From NCBI RefSeq assembly GCF_020171745.1, contig NZ_JAIVAH010000004.1, positions 186,001-250,000 on the forward strand: 64,000 bases of DNA. The letters run 5' to 3'. Under the pieces are notes generated by a model. That model did not search any database, was not told the DNA's origin, and saw nothing but the letters and a program-made list of their open reading frames with translations. Source of the DNA: Prescottella equi. Its GTDB lineage: Bacteria > Actinomycetota > Actinomycetes > Mycobacteriales > Mycobacteriaceae. Of the stretch, positions 23,731 to 31,040 are shown in pieces (the stretch's first letter is position 1; each line of letters begins with the position of its first letter). The position numbers and the translations under genes are program-made.

Positions 23731-24954
23731 ATGCTCTCGGAGGCCTCGAAGGAAACCGTCCGCGCGACCCTGCCCGCCGTGGGCGCGGCGATCGGCGACA
23801 TCACGACGCTGTTCTACCGCAAGATGTTCGACGCCCATCCGGAGCTCGAGCGGGACCTGTTCAACCGGGGCAACCAGCGTCAGGGTGAGCAGCAGAAGGC
23901 ACTCGCGGGAGCGATCGCGGCCTTCGCGACACTGCAGCTCGACCCCGATCCGGAGCGGGTCGACGCGATCCTCTCGCGCATCGCGCACAAGCACGCCTCG
24001 CTGGGCATCACTGCCGACGAGTACTGGATCGTGCACAAGCACCTGTTCGAGGCGATCGTCGAGGTGCTGGGCGAGGCCGTCACGCCCGAGGTGGCGTCGG
24101 CCTGGGACGAGGTCTACTGGCTGATGGCGAACACGCTGATCGCGATGGAGGCCGGCCTGTACGAGAAGGCCGGGGTGGCCGCCGGTGACGTGTGTCGCTC
24201 CGTGCGGGTGACCGGCCGGGCACACCAGTCCGCGGACACGGTCTCCTTCACGCTGGCGGCCGCCGACGGCTCCGCGCTCCCGACGTTCGCACCGGGTCAG
24301 TACATTTCGGTCGCCGTCCACCTGCCCGACGGCGCCCGCCAGATCCGGCAGTACAGCCTCGCGTGCGGTCCCACCGACGCACAGTGGCGGATCACCGTCA
24401 AGCGCATCGCCGGCCAGGTACTGCCCGACGGCAGCGCCGCGCCCGCGGGTGAGGTGTCGAACTTCCTGTACGACAACGTCTTCGAGGGTGACGAGCTGAC
24501 CGTGTCGCTGCCGTTCGGCGACCTGGTCCTGCCCGACGACGACGCCCCGCTGCTGCTGGTCTCGGCCGGTATCGGCTGCACCCCGATGATCGGCATGCTC
24601 GAGCATCTCGCGTCCACCGAGGACAAGCGCAGCGTGTCCGTGCTGCACGCCGACCGCTCCGCCGCACAACACGCGCACCGCGCCGAGCTCACCGAGCTGG
24701 TCGAGAAGCTGCCGTCGGGCGTGGTACACCGTTGGTACGAGGACCTGGGGGCGCGTGAGGCGTTCGCCGGAACCCGTCTGGGCCGTGCGGATCTGACCGA
24801 CGTCACGCTCGAGCCGGGCACCCGCGCCTTCCTCTGCGGCCCGCTGCCGTTCATGTTGGCGATGAAGGAATCGCTGATCGCCCGCGACGTGCCGGAGGCG
24901 AACATCCACTACGAGGTGTTCGGCCCCGACAGCTGGGCCGGCGCCACCGCGTAG
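23731..24954 (+). CDS. hmp: Flavohemoglobin, nitric oxide dioxygenase
   Basis: A 407-residue cytosolic enzyme that converts NO and O2 to nitrate using NAD(P)H. The ATG at 23731 has an AAGGAG site. Residues 1-140 are the globin domain, with TLPAVGAAIGDITTLFYRKM at the start and the heme-ligand region DEYWIVHKHLFEAIVEVLGE. The FAD domain includes IRQYSLACGPT, and the NAD domain has LLLVSAGIGCTPMIGMLEHL and FLCGPLPFMLAMKE. Length and order are standard for Hmp. It is probably co-transcribed with nsrR and followed by a strong hairpin. Together with the DosR-type boxes upstream, the locus could respond to both NO and hypoxia. Confidence 0.96.
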   Translation: MLSEASKETVRATLPAVGAAIGDITTLFYRKMFDAHPELERDLFNRGNQRQGEQQKALAGAIAAFATLQLDPDPERVDAILSRIAHKHASLGITADEYWIVHKHLFEAIVEVLGEAVTPEVASAWDEVYWLMANTLIAMEAGLYEKAGVAAGDVCRSVRVTGRAHQSADTVSFTLAAADGSALPTFAPGQYISVAVHLPDGARQIRQYSLACGPTDAQWRITVKRIAGQVLPDGSAAPAGEVSNFLYDNVFEGDELTVSLPFGDLVLPDDDAPLLLVSAGIGCTPMIGMLEHLASTEDKRSVSVLHADRSAAQHAHRAELTELVEKLPSGVVHRWYEDLGAREAFAGTRLGRADLTDVTLEPGTRAFLCGPLPFMLAMKESLIARDVPEANIHYEVFGPDSWAGATA

Positions 24955-24970
24955 CGCCCCACCCCCCTCG

Positions 24971-25011
24971 ACCACGGCCGTCGGCGACATCACGTCGCCG
25001 GCGGCCGTGGT
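24971..25011 (+). terminator. Hairpin terminator after hmp
   Basis: A long stem formed by ACCACGGCCGTCGGCGAC and GTCGCCGGCGGCCGTGGT, with one mismatch and a short ATCAC loop, begins 17 bases after the hmp stop and separates it from the peroxidase-encapsulin operon. Confidence 0.75.
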
Positions 25012-25038
25012 TCCCGGGCGTCGCCGGGACGAGTGTTC

Positions 25039-25044
25039 TAACGT
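25039..25044 (+). promoter_or_regulatory. Candidate -10 element for a leaderless dyp transcript
   Basis: TAACGT fits the actinobacterial TANNNT -10 pattern and ends six bases before the GTG start of the peroxidase. Transcription would begin at or next to the start codon. No good Shine-Dalgarno precedes that GTG, which agrees with leaderless translation. Inference only. Confidence 0.45.
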
Positions 25045-25049
25045 GAGGT

Positions 25050-26072
25050 GTGGCCCGATCTCAGTTGATCCTGACGCCGCTGACGCCAGCGGCGATCTTC
25101 CTCGTGCTCACCATCGACGAGGGCGGTGAGAACGCCGTCCGCGACGTGCTCTCCGACGTCGACGGCCTGCGGAAGGCGGTCGGATTCCGAGTGCCCGACT
25201 CGGGATTGGTGTGTGTCACCTCGATCGGGTCGTCCGCGTGGGGCCGCCTGTTCGACGGCCCCCGGCCCGCGGAACTGCACGAGTTCGTCGAACTCGACGG
25301 CGGCCGGCACCGCGCCCCCGCGACCCCGGGCGACCTGCTCCTCCACGTCCGCGCGGTGTCGATGGACCTGTGTTTCGAGCTGGCGTCGAAGATCGTCGGA
25401 CGGCTCCGCGGCGCCGCGACCGTCGTCGACGAGACGCACGGCTTCCGCTACTTCGAGCAGCGCGATCTCCTCGGGTTCGTCGACGGCACCGAGAACCCGG
25501 AGGACATCGAAGCGGCCGAGGCCGCGCTCGTCGGCGACGAGGACCCCGACTTCACCGGTGGCAGCTACGTGATCGTGCAGAAGTACCTGCACGACATGGA
25601 TGCCTGGAACGCGATCTCGACCGAAGAGCAGGAGCGGGTCATCGGCCGCACCAAGCTCGACGACATCGAGCTCGACGACGACGTGAAGCCCGCGAATTCC
25701 CATGTCGCGCTGAACACCATCACCGACGAGAACGGCGACGAGCGCCAGATCCTGCGCGTGAACATGCCGTTCGGCAGCCTCGGCGACGACGAGTTCGGCA
25801 CGTACTTCATCGGATACGCGGCCACGCCGTCGGTCACCGAGGAAATGCTGCGCAACATGTTCATCGGCAAGCCCGAGGGCAACACCGATCGCATCCTCGA
25901 CTTCTCCACGGCCGTCACCGGCGGCCTGTTCTTCTCCCCCACCGTCGAGTTCCTCGACGACCTCCCACCGGCGCCGGGCATTCGGCAGGCCGGCACCGAA
26001 GACACGAGCCCGTCTCCCGCCGCTGACGGATCACTCGGAATTGGCAGTCTGAGAAGGAGTTCCACACGATGA
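25050..26072 (+). CDS. dyp: Dye-decolorizing peroxidase, encapsulin cargo
   Basis: A 340-residue heme peroxidase of the DyP family that uses hydrogen peroxide. It starts at GTG 25050 (ARSQLILTPLTPAA). The distal-side signature GFVDGTENPED (the GxxDG motif) is present, and the proximal heme His is probably in KPANSHVALNT. The conserved MPFGS and FFSPTVEFLDDLP segments follow. The final residues, DGSLGIGSLRRSSTR, are a textbook encapsulin cargo-loading peptide, so the enzyme should be packaged in the shell encoded next. Its stop overlaps the encapsulin start (ATGA), giving coupled translation. The role is peroxide detoxification inside a nanocompartment, as described for mycobacterial DyP-encapsulin pairs. 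Confidence 0.97.
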   Translation: MARSQLILTPLTPAAIFLVLTIDEGGENAVRDVLSDVDGLRKAVGFRVPDSGLVCVTSIGSSAWGRLFDGPRPAELHEFVELDGGRHRAPATPGDLLLHVRAVSMDLCFELASKIVGRLRGAATVVDETHGFRYFEQRDLLGFVDGTENPEDIEAAEAALVGDEDPDFTGGSYVIVQKYLHDMDAWNAISTEEQERVIGRTKLDDIELDDDVKPANSHVALNTITDENGDERQILRVNMPFGSLGDDEFGTYFIGYAATPSVTEEMLRNMFIGKPEGNTDRILDFSTAVTGGLFFSPTVEFLDDLPPAPGIRQAGTEDTSPSPAADGSLGIGSLRRSSTR

Positions 26073-26869
26073 ACAACCTCTACCGCGGTCTCGCCCCGAT
26101 CACCGACGCCGCCTGGGCGTCGATCGAGGAGGAGGCGACCCGAACCTTCAAGCGGCACATCGCGGGACGCACCGTCGTCGACGTCTCCGGCCCGCACGGC
26201 ACCGACTTCTCGGCGGTCGGACTCGGACGCACCACCACGATCGACGCCCCCGCCTCCGGCGTGCTGGCCCGGCAGCGCCGCGTCGCCCCGCTCGTCGAGC
26301 TGCGGGTGCCGTTCACGTTGTCGCGCGAGGAGATCGACAACGTCGAGCGCGGCGCGCAGGACGCCGACTGGGACGCGGTGAAGGATGCCGCCAAGAAGAT
26401 CGCGTTCGCCGAGGACCGCGCGATCTTCGAGGGCTACGCCGCGGCCGGCATCGAGGGCATCCGGGCGAGCTCGTCGAACCCGCCGCTGCAGCTGCCCGAG
26501 GACGTCCGCGACGTGCCCGAGGTCATCAGCCAGGCCCTGTCCGAACTGCGCCTGGCCGGCGTCGACGGCCCGTACTCGGTGCTGCTGAGCGCCGAGGCGT
26601 ACACGCAGGTGAGCGAGACGTCGGACCACGGCTACCCGATCCGCGAGCACATCCGCCGGCTCATCGACGGCGACATCATCTGGGCCCCGGCCATCGACGG
26701 GGCGTTCGTGCTCACCACCCGCGGCGGCGACTTCGACCTGCAGATCGGGCAGGACCTGTCGATCGGCTATCTGTCGCACGATTCGGAGACCGTCGAGCTG
26801 TACTTCCAGGAGTCGCTGACGTTCCTCACCTACACCGGCGAGGCCTCGGTCGCCCTGGCGACGCGCTGA
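26069..26869 (+). CDS. enc: Encapsulin nanocompartment shell protein (family 1)
   Basis: A 266-residue HK97-fold shell protein. It begins MNNLYRGLAPITDAAWASIE, the N-terminal helix that docks cargo peptides, and continues with RHIAGRTVVDVSGPHGTDFS, PLVELRVPFTLSREEIDNVE and FAEDRAIFEGYAAAGIEGI, all typical of family 1 shells. The C-terminus YFQESLTFLTYTGEASVALA matches the conserved end. Length fits the 60-subunit T=1 class. It is co-translated with the peroxidase through an ATGA overlap. This is a well-known two-gene system and nothing in the sequence is broken. Confidence 0.97.
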   Translation: MNNLYRGLAPITDAAWASIEEEATRTFKRHIAGRTVVDVSGPHGTDFSAVGLGRTTTIDAPASGVLARQRRVAPLVELRVPFTLSREEIDNVERGAQDADWDAVKDAAKKIAFAEDRAIFEGYAAAGIEGIRASSSNPPLQLPEDVRDVPEVISQALSELRLAGVDGPYSVLLSAEAYTQVSETSDHGYPIREHIRRLIDGDIIWAPAIDGAFVLTTRGGDFDLQIGQDLSIGYLSHDSETVELYFQESLTFLTYTGEASVALATR

Positions 26870-26909
26870 TCGACCCCGGAGTCGTTGCTCACACGAACGA
26901 AACAAGGGG

Positions 26910-26942
26910 TTGACAGCTCGCCAGGAGCGAAGGCTAACCTAA
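26910..26942 (+). promoter_or_regulatory. Promoter with half-perfect IdeR/DtxR iron box
   Basis: TTGACA at 26910-26915 and TAACCT at 26935-26940 (19-base spacer) form a plausible sigma-A promoter. The 19-mer at 26924-26942 matches the IdeR/DtxR consensus TTAGGTTAGGCTAACCTAA at 14 positions, the right 12 bases being perfect (AGGCTAACCTAA) and the left arm poor. Overlap with the -10 would suit iron-dependent repression of the small gene downstream. Confidence 0.5.
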
Positions 26943-27004
26943 TCTCCGTTGCCTGAACGGTGACGGAGGACCCGGGCGACCCGGGGGTACGAGGAGCAGC
27001 TTTC

Positions 27005-27253
27005 GTGATCGAGGACCTGATCGAACTCGCCCATAGCCAGGGCGTCGTGCGTGAGATGCTGGCCGGCCCCGACGGTTGCGACGAGTACGTCCTGGCCTGC
27101 GCGGACGGCGTGACGGCGATCCGGTTGTGGGTGCGCCCCGACGGCCGGTTCTCCCGCGCCCAGGGCAACGCGGGATCACTGAGCCTCGGTCAGGTCATGA
27201 CGGTGTGCGGGCTGTCCTACTCGGCCCGCACCGCCACCGCCCCGGCCGCCTGA
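27005..27253 (+). CDS. Small protein of unknown function
   Basis: An 82-residue soluble protein with no family I recognise. GTG 27005 (VIEDLIELAHSQGVVREMLA) is favoured because GAGGAGC precedes it; an in-frame ATG 15 codons upstream would lie in the untranslated leader. Visible parts: an N-terminal helix, a strand pair (CDEYVLACADGVTAIRLWVR) and a C-terminal helix ending GQVMTVCGLSYSARTATAPA. Three cysteines are present but without a metal-binding pattern. The promoter carries a partial iron box, and the encapsulin operon lies just upstream, so a link to iron or peroxide stress is possible. A strong terminator follows 18 bases after the stop. Confidence 0.65.
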   Translation: MIEDLIELAHSQGVVREMLAGPDGCDEYVLACADGVTAIRLWVRPDGRFSRAQGNAGSLSLGQVMTVCGLSYSARTATAPAA

Positions 27254-27270
27254 GCATCCACTCGAACGAG

Positions 27271-27300
27271 AAAGTCCCCGCCCATTCGGGCGGGGACTTT
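27271..27300. terminator. Bidirectional intrinsic terminator
   Basis: A perfect 13-bp stem, AAAGTCCCCGCCC and GGGCGGGGACTTT, with an ATTC loop separates the small gene at 27005 from the convergent M23 peptidase. A-rich and T-rich ends on the two sides fit termination in both directions. Confidence 0.85.
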
Positions 27301-27319
27301 CCTTGGTTTCGGGGCCGGA

Positions 27320-28171
27320 TCACATGGTGGCGGAGGCGCCTCGCCACGTGACCGCGACGCCGCGCTCCTCGAGCCACGAGGACGGATCGATCTTGGCGCC
27401 GCCCGGGCTCCACACCTCGAAGTGCAGGTGCGGGCCGGTGGACTGGCCGCGGTTGCCGACGGTGGCGATCTGCTGACCGGCGGCCACGTGCTGGCCGACG
27501 TGCACCTGGTAGTCGTTGACGTGGCCGTAGACCGTGGTGGTGCCGTCATCGTGCTTGACGCGCACCCACAGGCCGAAGCCGGACGCCGGACCGGCGTCGA
27601 CGACGACACCGTCCGCCGCCGCGTAGACCGGGGTGCCGATCGGCGCCGCGATGTCGAGGCCGCCGTGGTGGCTGCCCCAGCGCGGGCCGAAGTCGGAGGT
27701 GAGGGTGCCCGAGACCGGCTTCACGGCACGCGCGTTGGCCTTCCCCACCGAGCCGAAGGCGGCCTCGGCCGCGGCGGTGAGGTTGTCGACGACGTCCTGC
27801 ACCTGCGGAAGCTCGGCCGGGATCTCGATCGCCTTGGCCTGCTGGATCAGGTCCTGCGCCGACGGCAGCACCGGCGCCGCCGGGAGGGCGGGCAGCTCGA
27901 ACTGCGGGAGCGCGGGCAGCGACGGGAGTTCGACGCCCGCGGGCAGCAGGCCGGCGGGGATCTGGAGCGGTGCGGGAGCCGGGGCGGCGGCGGCACTGCC
28001 GGCACCGAGCTGGGCGCCGGCGGTGAGGATCGCGCCCGTTGCCGCGGCGACCGTGGCGGCCTTCAGGCCTGCGCCGGGACCGGAGGTCTCCTCACGGTGG
28101 CGGCCGCGCCGGAGCGTCGGGTCGAGCTCGATGAGAACAGCGTCTGCTGACGTCCGGTGATGGCGTCCCAC
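27320..28171 (-). CDS. Secreted M23 (LytM) peptidase family protein
   Basis: A 283-residue exported cell-wall protein. GTG 28171 is chosen because GAGGT lies eight bases before it. After a charged N-terminus, a hydrophobic signal segment (LKAATVAAATGAILTAGAQL) ends near AAAAPAPAPL. A Pro/Leu/Ala-rich wall-spanning linker and a helix (VQDVVDNLTAAAEAAFGSVG) lead to the C-terminal LytM domain: TSDFGPRWGSHHGGLDIAAP, VKHDDGTTTVYGHVNDYQVH and STGPHLHFEVW. The zinc pattern H-x3-D is HHGGLD and the H-x-H is HLHFE, so the metal site looks complete. It should cleave peptide crosslinks, or activate other hydrolases if inactive. An 8-bp inverted repeat (AGGTAAC/GTTACCT, 28248-28285) lies in its upstream region. 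Confidence 0.9.
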   Translation of the reverse strand: MGRHHRTSADAVLIELDPTLRRGRHREETSGPGAGLKAATVAAATGAILTAGAQLGAGSAAAAPAPAPLQIPAGLLPAGVELPSLPALPQFELPALPAAPVLPSAQDLIQQAKAIEIPAELPQVQDVVDNLTAAAEAAFGSVGKANARAVKPVSGTLTSDFGPRWGSHHGGLDIAAPIGTPVYAAADGVVVDAGPASGFGLWVRVKHDDGTTTVYGHVNDYQVHVGQHVAAGQQIATVGNRGQSTGPHLHFEVWSPGGAKIDPSSWLEERGVAVTWRGASATM

Positions 28172-28692
28172 AGTCAAATACCTCGTCAATCGGTTTCTTC
28201 GGCCGCACACTCCGGAGTGCACTCGATCTTGCTGCCGGGCCAAGGTAACAAATCCATATACGTCCCCGCCAGCGTTACCTGATCTTTATTTTCGGTGAAT
28301 CCGTATAGATGCTGGGAGGGCAGGTCGATCACGTCTCGGCCCGATCCCCGATGCCGGGCGTGTCGGCCTCCTGGTGTCACGAGAGTGAGCGCAATCCTGG
28401 ACCGGACGCGACCGTCGGCGGTTCTCGCAGCGGTACTGACGGCCGCCTCCGTGGCGATGGCCGCGCCCCCGGACGCCGCCATGGCGGGCCCAGGCACCCG
28501 CCGCAGGAGAGCACGGTCGGTATGGGGCCGCCGCAGACCAGGCACGGGCAGGTGGTCAGCTCGCCGTTCATGCTGGCGCTCAACGCGGGCGGCGACACCG
28601 GGGTGACCACCCGACCGATTCATCGCCGACGCCCCGCGGCCGCTACACTCCCTAACTGCGGAACAGCGCGAACCCGGTTCGCCCCCGCCCCC
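28172..28692. other. Intergenic region with inverted repeat and doubtful small gene
   Basis: This 520-base region separates the M23 peptidase from the tRNA. An inverted repeat GGTAAC at about 28250 and GTTACC at about 28280 may be a regulatory stem. No riboswitch could be matched. On the minus strand, codons from 28610 to about 28490 are strongly GC-ending, which supports the small frame listed separately, and this signal fades to the left. Confidence 0.35.
28377..28610 (-). CDS. Possible 77-residue cysteine-rich protein
   Basis: Starting at GTG 28610 (or ATG 28571), the minus strand encodes VTPVSPPALSASMNGELTTC then PCLVCGGPIPTVLSCGGCLG. The four-cysteine pattern C-x2-C ... C-x2-C resembles a small zinc ribbon, and the first 40 codons are overwhelmingly GC-ending as in real genes here. 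After about residue 44 the composition becomes Arg/Pro-rich and the codon signal weakens, so either the true product is short or a frameshift is present. There is no clear ribosome site. Function unknown. Confidence 0.3.
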   Translation of the reverse strand: MVTPVSPPALSASMNGELTTCPCLVCGGPIPTVLSCGGCLGPPWRRPGARPSPRRRPSVPLREPPTVASGPGLRSLS

Positions 28693-28765
28693 GCCCTCGT
28701 AGCTCAGGGGATAGAGCACGGCTCTCCTAAAGCCGGTGTCGCAGGTTCGAATCCTGCCGAGGGCA
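28693..28765 (+). tRNA. tRNA-Arg (anticodon CCT)
   Basis: A 73-base cloverleaf: acceptor GCCCTCG/CGAGGGC, D-arm GCTC-AGGGGATA-GAGC, anticodon arm CGGCT-CTCCTAA-AGCCG with anticodon CCT at 28726-28728, T-arm GCAGG-TTCGAAT-CCTGC, discriminator A at 28765; CCA is not encoded. It reads AGG codons. The DNA after it looks like accessory material, and tRNA 3' ends are common integration sites. Confidence 0.97.
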
Positions 28766-28921
28766 CACGGATTGTGCAGGTCAAAGGCCTGTTCAGCCTT
28801 CATCGCGCCTCATGTGCCTATTACATGCCGAATCGCTTCGCGTTCGTGCGTCCAAACAAGTGCGGCCCCGGCAGGTGTTCCCACACCGGCTAGTGCCTTG
28901 GACCAATCCATTGAGGATTGA

Positions 28922-29066
28922 GTGAGAAGCGTTGTGACCGCCGCCGTAATGGCAGTGGCCGTTTGTGTGTTCCGGGGTCACCACCTACGCATCCACCGGA
29001 CCTGTGACCCTCAAGATCGAGAACACGCGGGGTCCGTGGACGCTGCGCTTCGCGCCTCTGACGTAG
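28922..29066 (+). pseudogene. Frameshifted relic of a small secreted protein
   Basis: From GTG 28922 the frame reads RSVVTAAVMAVAVCV, a good signal-peptide core. A shift near 28960-28970 into the next frame gives CSGVTTYASTGPVTLKIENT then RGPWTLRFAPLT before TAG at 29064-29066. The two halves together look like one short exported protein (perhaps with a lipobox-like AVCSG), while each intact frame alone is nonsense. It lies about 160 bases after tRNA-Arg. The parent family is not recognised, and an alternative is that this is merely chance. Confidence 0.4.
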
Positions 29067-29137
29067 CACCGTCGAACGACGCTTCTCTCACTCGAACGGG
29101 GTCACACCGGGATTCCGAGCGCGCCGAGGTCGGAGTG

Positions 29138-29200
29138 CAACTACAAGAAAGTGGCCCGCCACAACCCATCAGTGGAGGTGGCGGGCCACTCTCATAGTTG
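29138..29200. terminator. Large two-tier hairpin
   Basis: An outer stem CAACTA (29138-29143) with TAGTTG (29195-29200) encloses a perfect 13-bp stem AGTGGCCCGCCAC (29150-29162) and GTGGCGGGCCACT (29178-29190). It ends directly at the stop of the leftward small membrane gene, so it is most likely its terminator, and would also stop rightward transcription from the tRNA side. Confidence 0.8.
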
Positions 29201-29410
29201 TCAGGCCGCGAGTTGATCAGTCCACACCTTGACCCGCGCCTCACGGTCCTCACTCCGCTTGCGCACGAGTTGAGCGACCGCACCCGCGAGGACTGCACCC
29301 CACACCGCAGCCAGCGCCATGTCGAACCACCCGAGTTGACGGTCACCGACCAGCACGAACGAGATACCAATCAGGACAAGGGAAACGACGGGCAGCGAGT
29401 AGCGCAGCAT
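29201..29410 (-). CDS. Small two-helix membrane protein
   Basis: A 69-residue inner-membrane protein: helix one LPVVSLVLIGISFVLVG, a short loop with DRQLGW, helix two FDMALAAVWGAVLAGAVAQL, and a charged cytosolic tail VRKRSEDREARVKVWTDQLA. The ATG at 29410 follows GAGAGG. No family recognised. Codon use is slightly less biased than in core genes. It lies in the accessory-looking stretch behind tRNA-Arg and ends at a large terminator hairpin. Confidence 0.7.
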   Translation of the reverse strand: MLRYSLPVVSLVLIGISFVLVGDRQLGWFDMALAAVWGAVLAGAVAQLVRKRSEDREARVKVWTDQLAA

Positions 29411-29491
29411 GGCGGGGGCCTCTCTGTTGGTCCTGCAACCAGGTTACTGCACGTCAACCCTCGAACATGCGAAAGGAGGCCCGTCGGACGG

Positions 29492-30421
29492 CTAGTCGAC
29501 CCGCACCTCCGCGGCACCGCTGAAGACCGGCACACCCTGCTGATTCCTCGTCATGAGTGCGAGGTCCGCGACGGTCCCGCCGTCGTCGCTCTTCCGGATT
29601 GCGATGATCTCGACGCGGGCGGTGAGGGTGTCCCCCGGCCACACCTGCGAGATGATCCGTCCGCCGAACGACAGGACATTCGCGTGGCCGAACCGGTCGG
29701 TGACGGCCCGGCCCGTCATGCCCATCGTGAGCATGCCGTGCGCAAAGACACCCGGGTGCCCGCGATCGCGCGCGTACACGTCGTCGCTGTGAAGAGGATG
29801 GAAGTCGCCGGAGGCCCCCGCATACATGACGATCTGGGCGCGGGTCAGCTCCTCGACCAGGACGACGGTCCACGCACTGCCGACCGCGAGATCCTTTGCC
29901 GCCGAGCATTCGTCGACGACCGGAACGTACGGATCCGACGAGCGCCCGGCCGTCGCAGTGGCCGCCGGCGCGTCGGGGTTGCGTTCGACCATGGCCGACA
30001 CCCAGCGCGCCGTCGCGACGAGTTCGCCGTCGGAATCGCAGTAGTCAGTGAAGGTCTCACTGAACGTCATGGTTCCCGCGCGGCGTCCGCTCTTCTCCCA
30101 CGTGGCACCGGGCCGCGATTCGGCCGTCAGGACGTCGCCCGCGCGGACGGGTCGACGAAACGTGAAGTGCTGCTCCATGTGGAACCCGGACTGCTGCTCA
30201 CTGCTGACCGGTCGCGACCCGAGCCACGACGCTCCCGGCCGCGGGCGACGGGCATAGCTGGGATCGAAGTGGTCCGCCGCCATCAGGAAGGTCGGCGGCG
30301 CGACCAGCGCGTCCGGACCGGTGGTGGACAGACGCCGAACATCCTCGAAGGCGGGATCGAAGTCGCCGACCGCACGCGCGAACTGCATGAGATGAGAACC
30401 GTGCACAACCAACCCGAACAT
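29492..30421 (-). CDS. Double hot-dog MaoC-like dehydratase/hydratase
   Basis: A 309-residue cytosolic protein with two hot-dog domains. The N-terminal one (about 1-150: VGDFDPAFEDVRRL, VAPPTFLMAADHFDPSYARR, HFTFRRPVRAGDVLTAESRP) resembles the FAS1 dehydratase-type N-domain. The C-terminal one (about 175-305) is a MaoC domain with the catalytic Asp/His motif in YAGASGDFHPLHSDDVYARD, then GVFAHGMLTMGMTGRAVTDR. It should hydrate enoyl-CoA or dehydrate 3-hydroxyacyl-CoA, in the manner of actinobacterial HadAB-like or sterol side-chain hydratases. The ATG at 30421 has CAGGTGG directly upstream. It stands alone, so the pathway cannot be told. Confidence 0.87.
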   Translation of the reverse strand: MFGLVVHGSHLMQFARAVGDFDPAFEDVRRLSTTGPDALVAPPTFLMAADHFDPSYARRPRPGASWLGSRPVSSEQQSGFHMEQHFTFRRPVRAGDVLTAESRPGATWEKSGRRAGTMTFSETFTDYCDSDGELVATARWVSAMVERNPDAPAATATAGRSSDPYVPVVDECSAAKDLAVGSAWTVVLVEELTRAQIVMYAGASGDFHPLHSDDVYARDRGHPGVFAHGMLTMGMTGRAVTDRFGHANVLSFGGRIISQVWPGDTLTARVEIIAIRKSDDGGTVADLALMTRNQQGVPVFSGAAEVRVD

Positions 30422-30533
30422 GCCACCTGCTTTCAGAGGGAGGAACGACCCGTGTACGCAAACGTGTTCAGGACAAAGTCACACAACGCCGACTCCGCGC
30501 GCGGAACGAGACTCGGTGAGTGGGATTGCCGAC

Positions 30534-31010
30534 TCACACCCGTGTGACCGGTTGCTGCAGTTCGGTCACCCACTCCGCTGGATCGTCCGAGTAGACGACG
30601 TACCGTTCCCGAGCCGGTCCGTCCGCGCGGTATCCGTTGACCTCGATCCAGTGATCCACCGACCGCCACGCCGGCAGCACGTCGTCCATCGCTCCGCGGT
30701 ACTCGAGCGTCACGGCCCGGGGAACGCGAGGCAGGTCGAGGATCGCGAAGTCGGTGCCCGCCCGGACGGAATCGGGAACCGGCACCGCCGCGTGGACCAC
30801 GACATCCCCGCCGACGGGAGTGCGCTCGTAGTAGGCCACCGCCGGTCCCGCCGGCTCGATCCCCTCGCGCGCCAGCCGCGCCATCAGCTCGCCGAACAGC
30901 GGACGCACCACCGGACCGATGTGAACCGGGTCGAATCCCGCTGCGGTCGAGGTCAACTCGGCCACCCTCACGCCGGGGATCGGCTTCACCACGATCTCGC
31001 CCTTCGGCAT
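30534..31010 (-). CDS. GyrI-like/effector-binding domain protein
   Basis: A 158-residue soluble protein of the SOUL/GyrI-like small-molecule-binding fold. ATG 31010 is chosen because GGAGGGG lies six bases upstream; an ATG five codons earlier overlaps that site. Segments typical of the fold are the N-terminal strand VVKPIPGVRVAELTSTAAGF, the helix VVRPLFGELMARLAREGIEP, AGPAVAYYERTPVGGDVVVH, and the C-terminal RYVVYSDDPAEWVTELQQPV. It has no DNA-binding domain. Such stand-alone proteins bind amphipathic ligands. It is followed upstream on the same strand by another small gene 30 bases away, so the two may be an operon. Confidence 0.75.
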   Translation of the reverse strand: MPKGEIVVKPIPGVRVAELTSTAAGFDPVHIGPVVRPLFGELMARLAREGIEPAGPAVAYYERTPVGGDVVVHAAVPVPDSVRAGTDFAILDLPRVPRAVTLEYRGAMDDVLPAWRSVDHWIEVNGYRADGPARERYVVYSDDPAEWVTELQQPVTRV

Positions 31011-31040
31011 TACGTACCCCTCCATGGCAGGGCTCCGAGG

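Noticed and set aside
28172-28300. c-di-AMP (ydaO-type) riboswitch before the M23 peptidase gene
   Set aside because: That class often precedes wall hydrolases in actinobacteria, but only an isolated GGTAAC/GTTACC repeat was found and none of the conserved riboswitch motifs.
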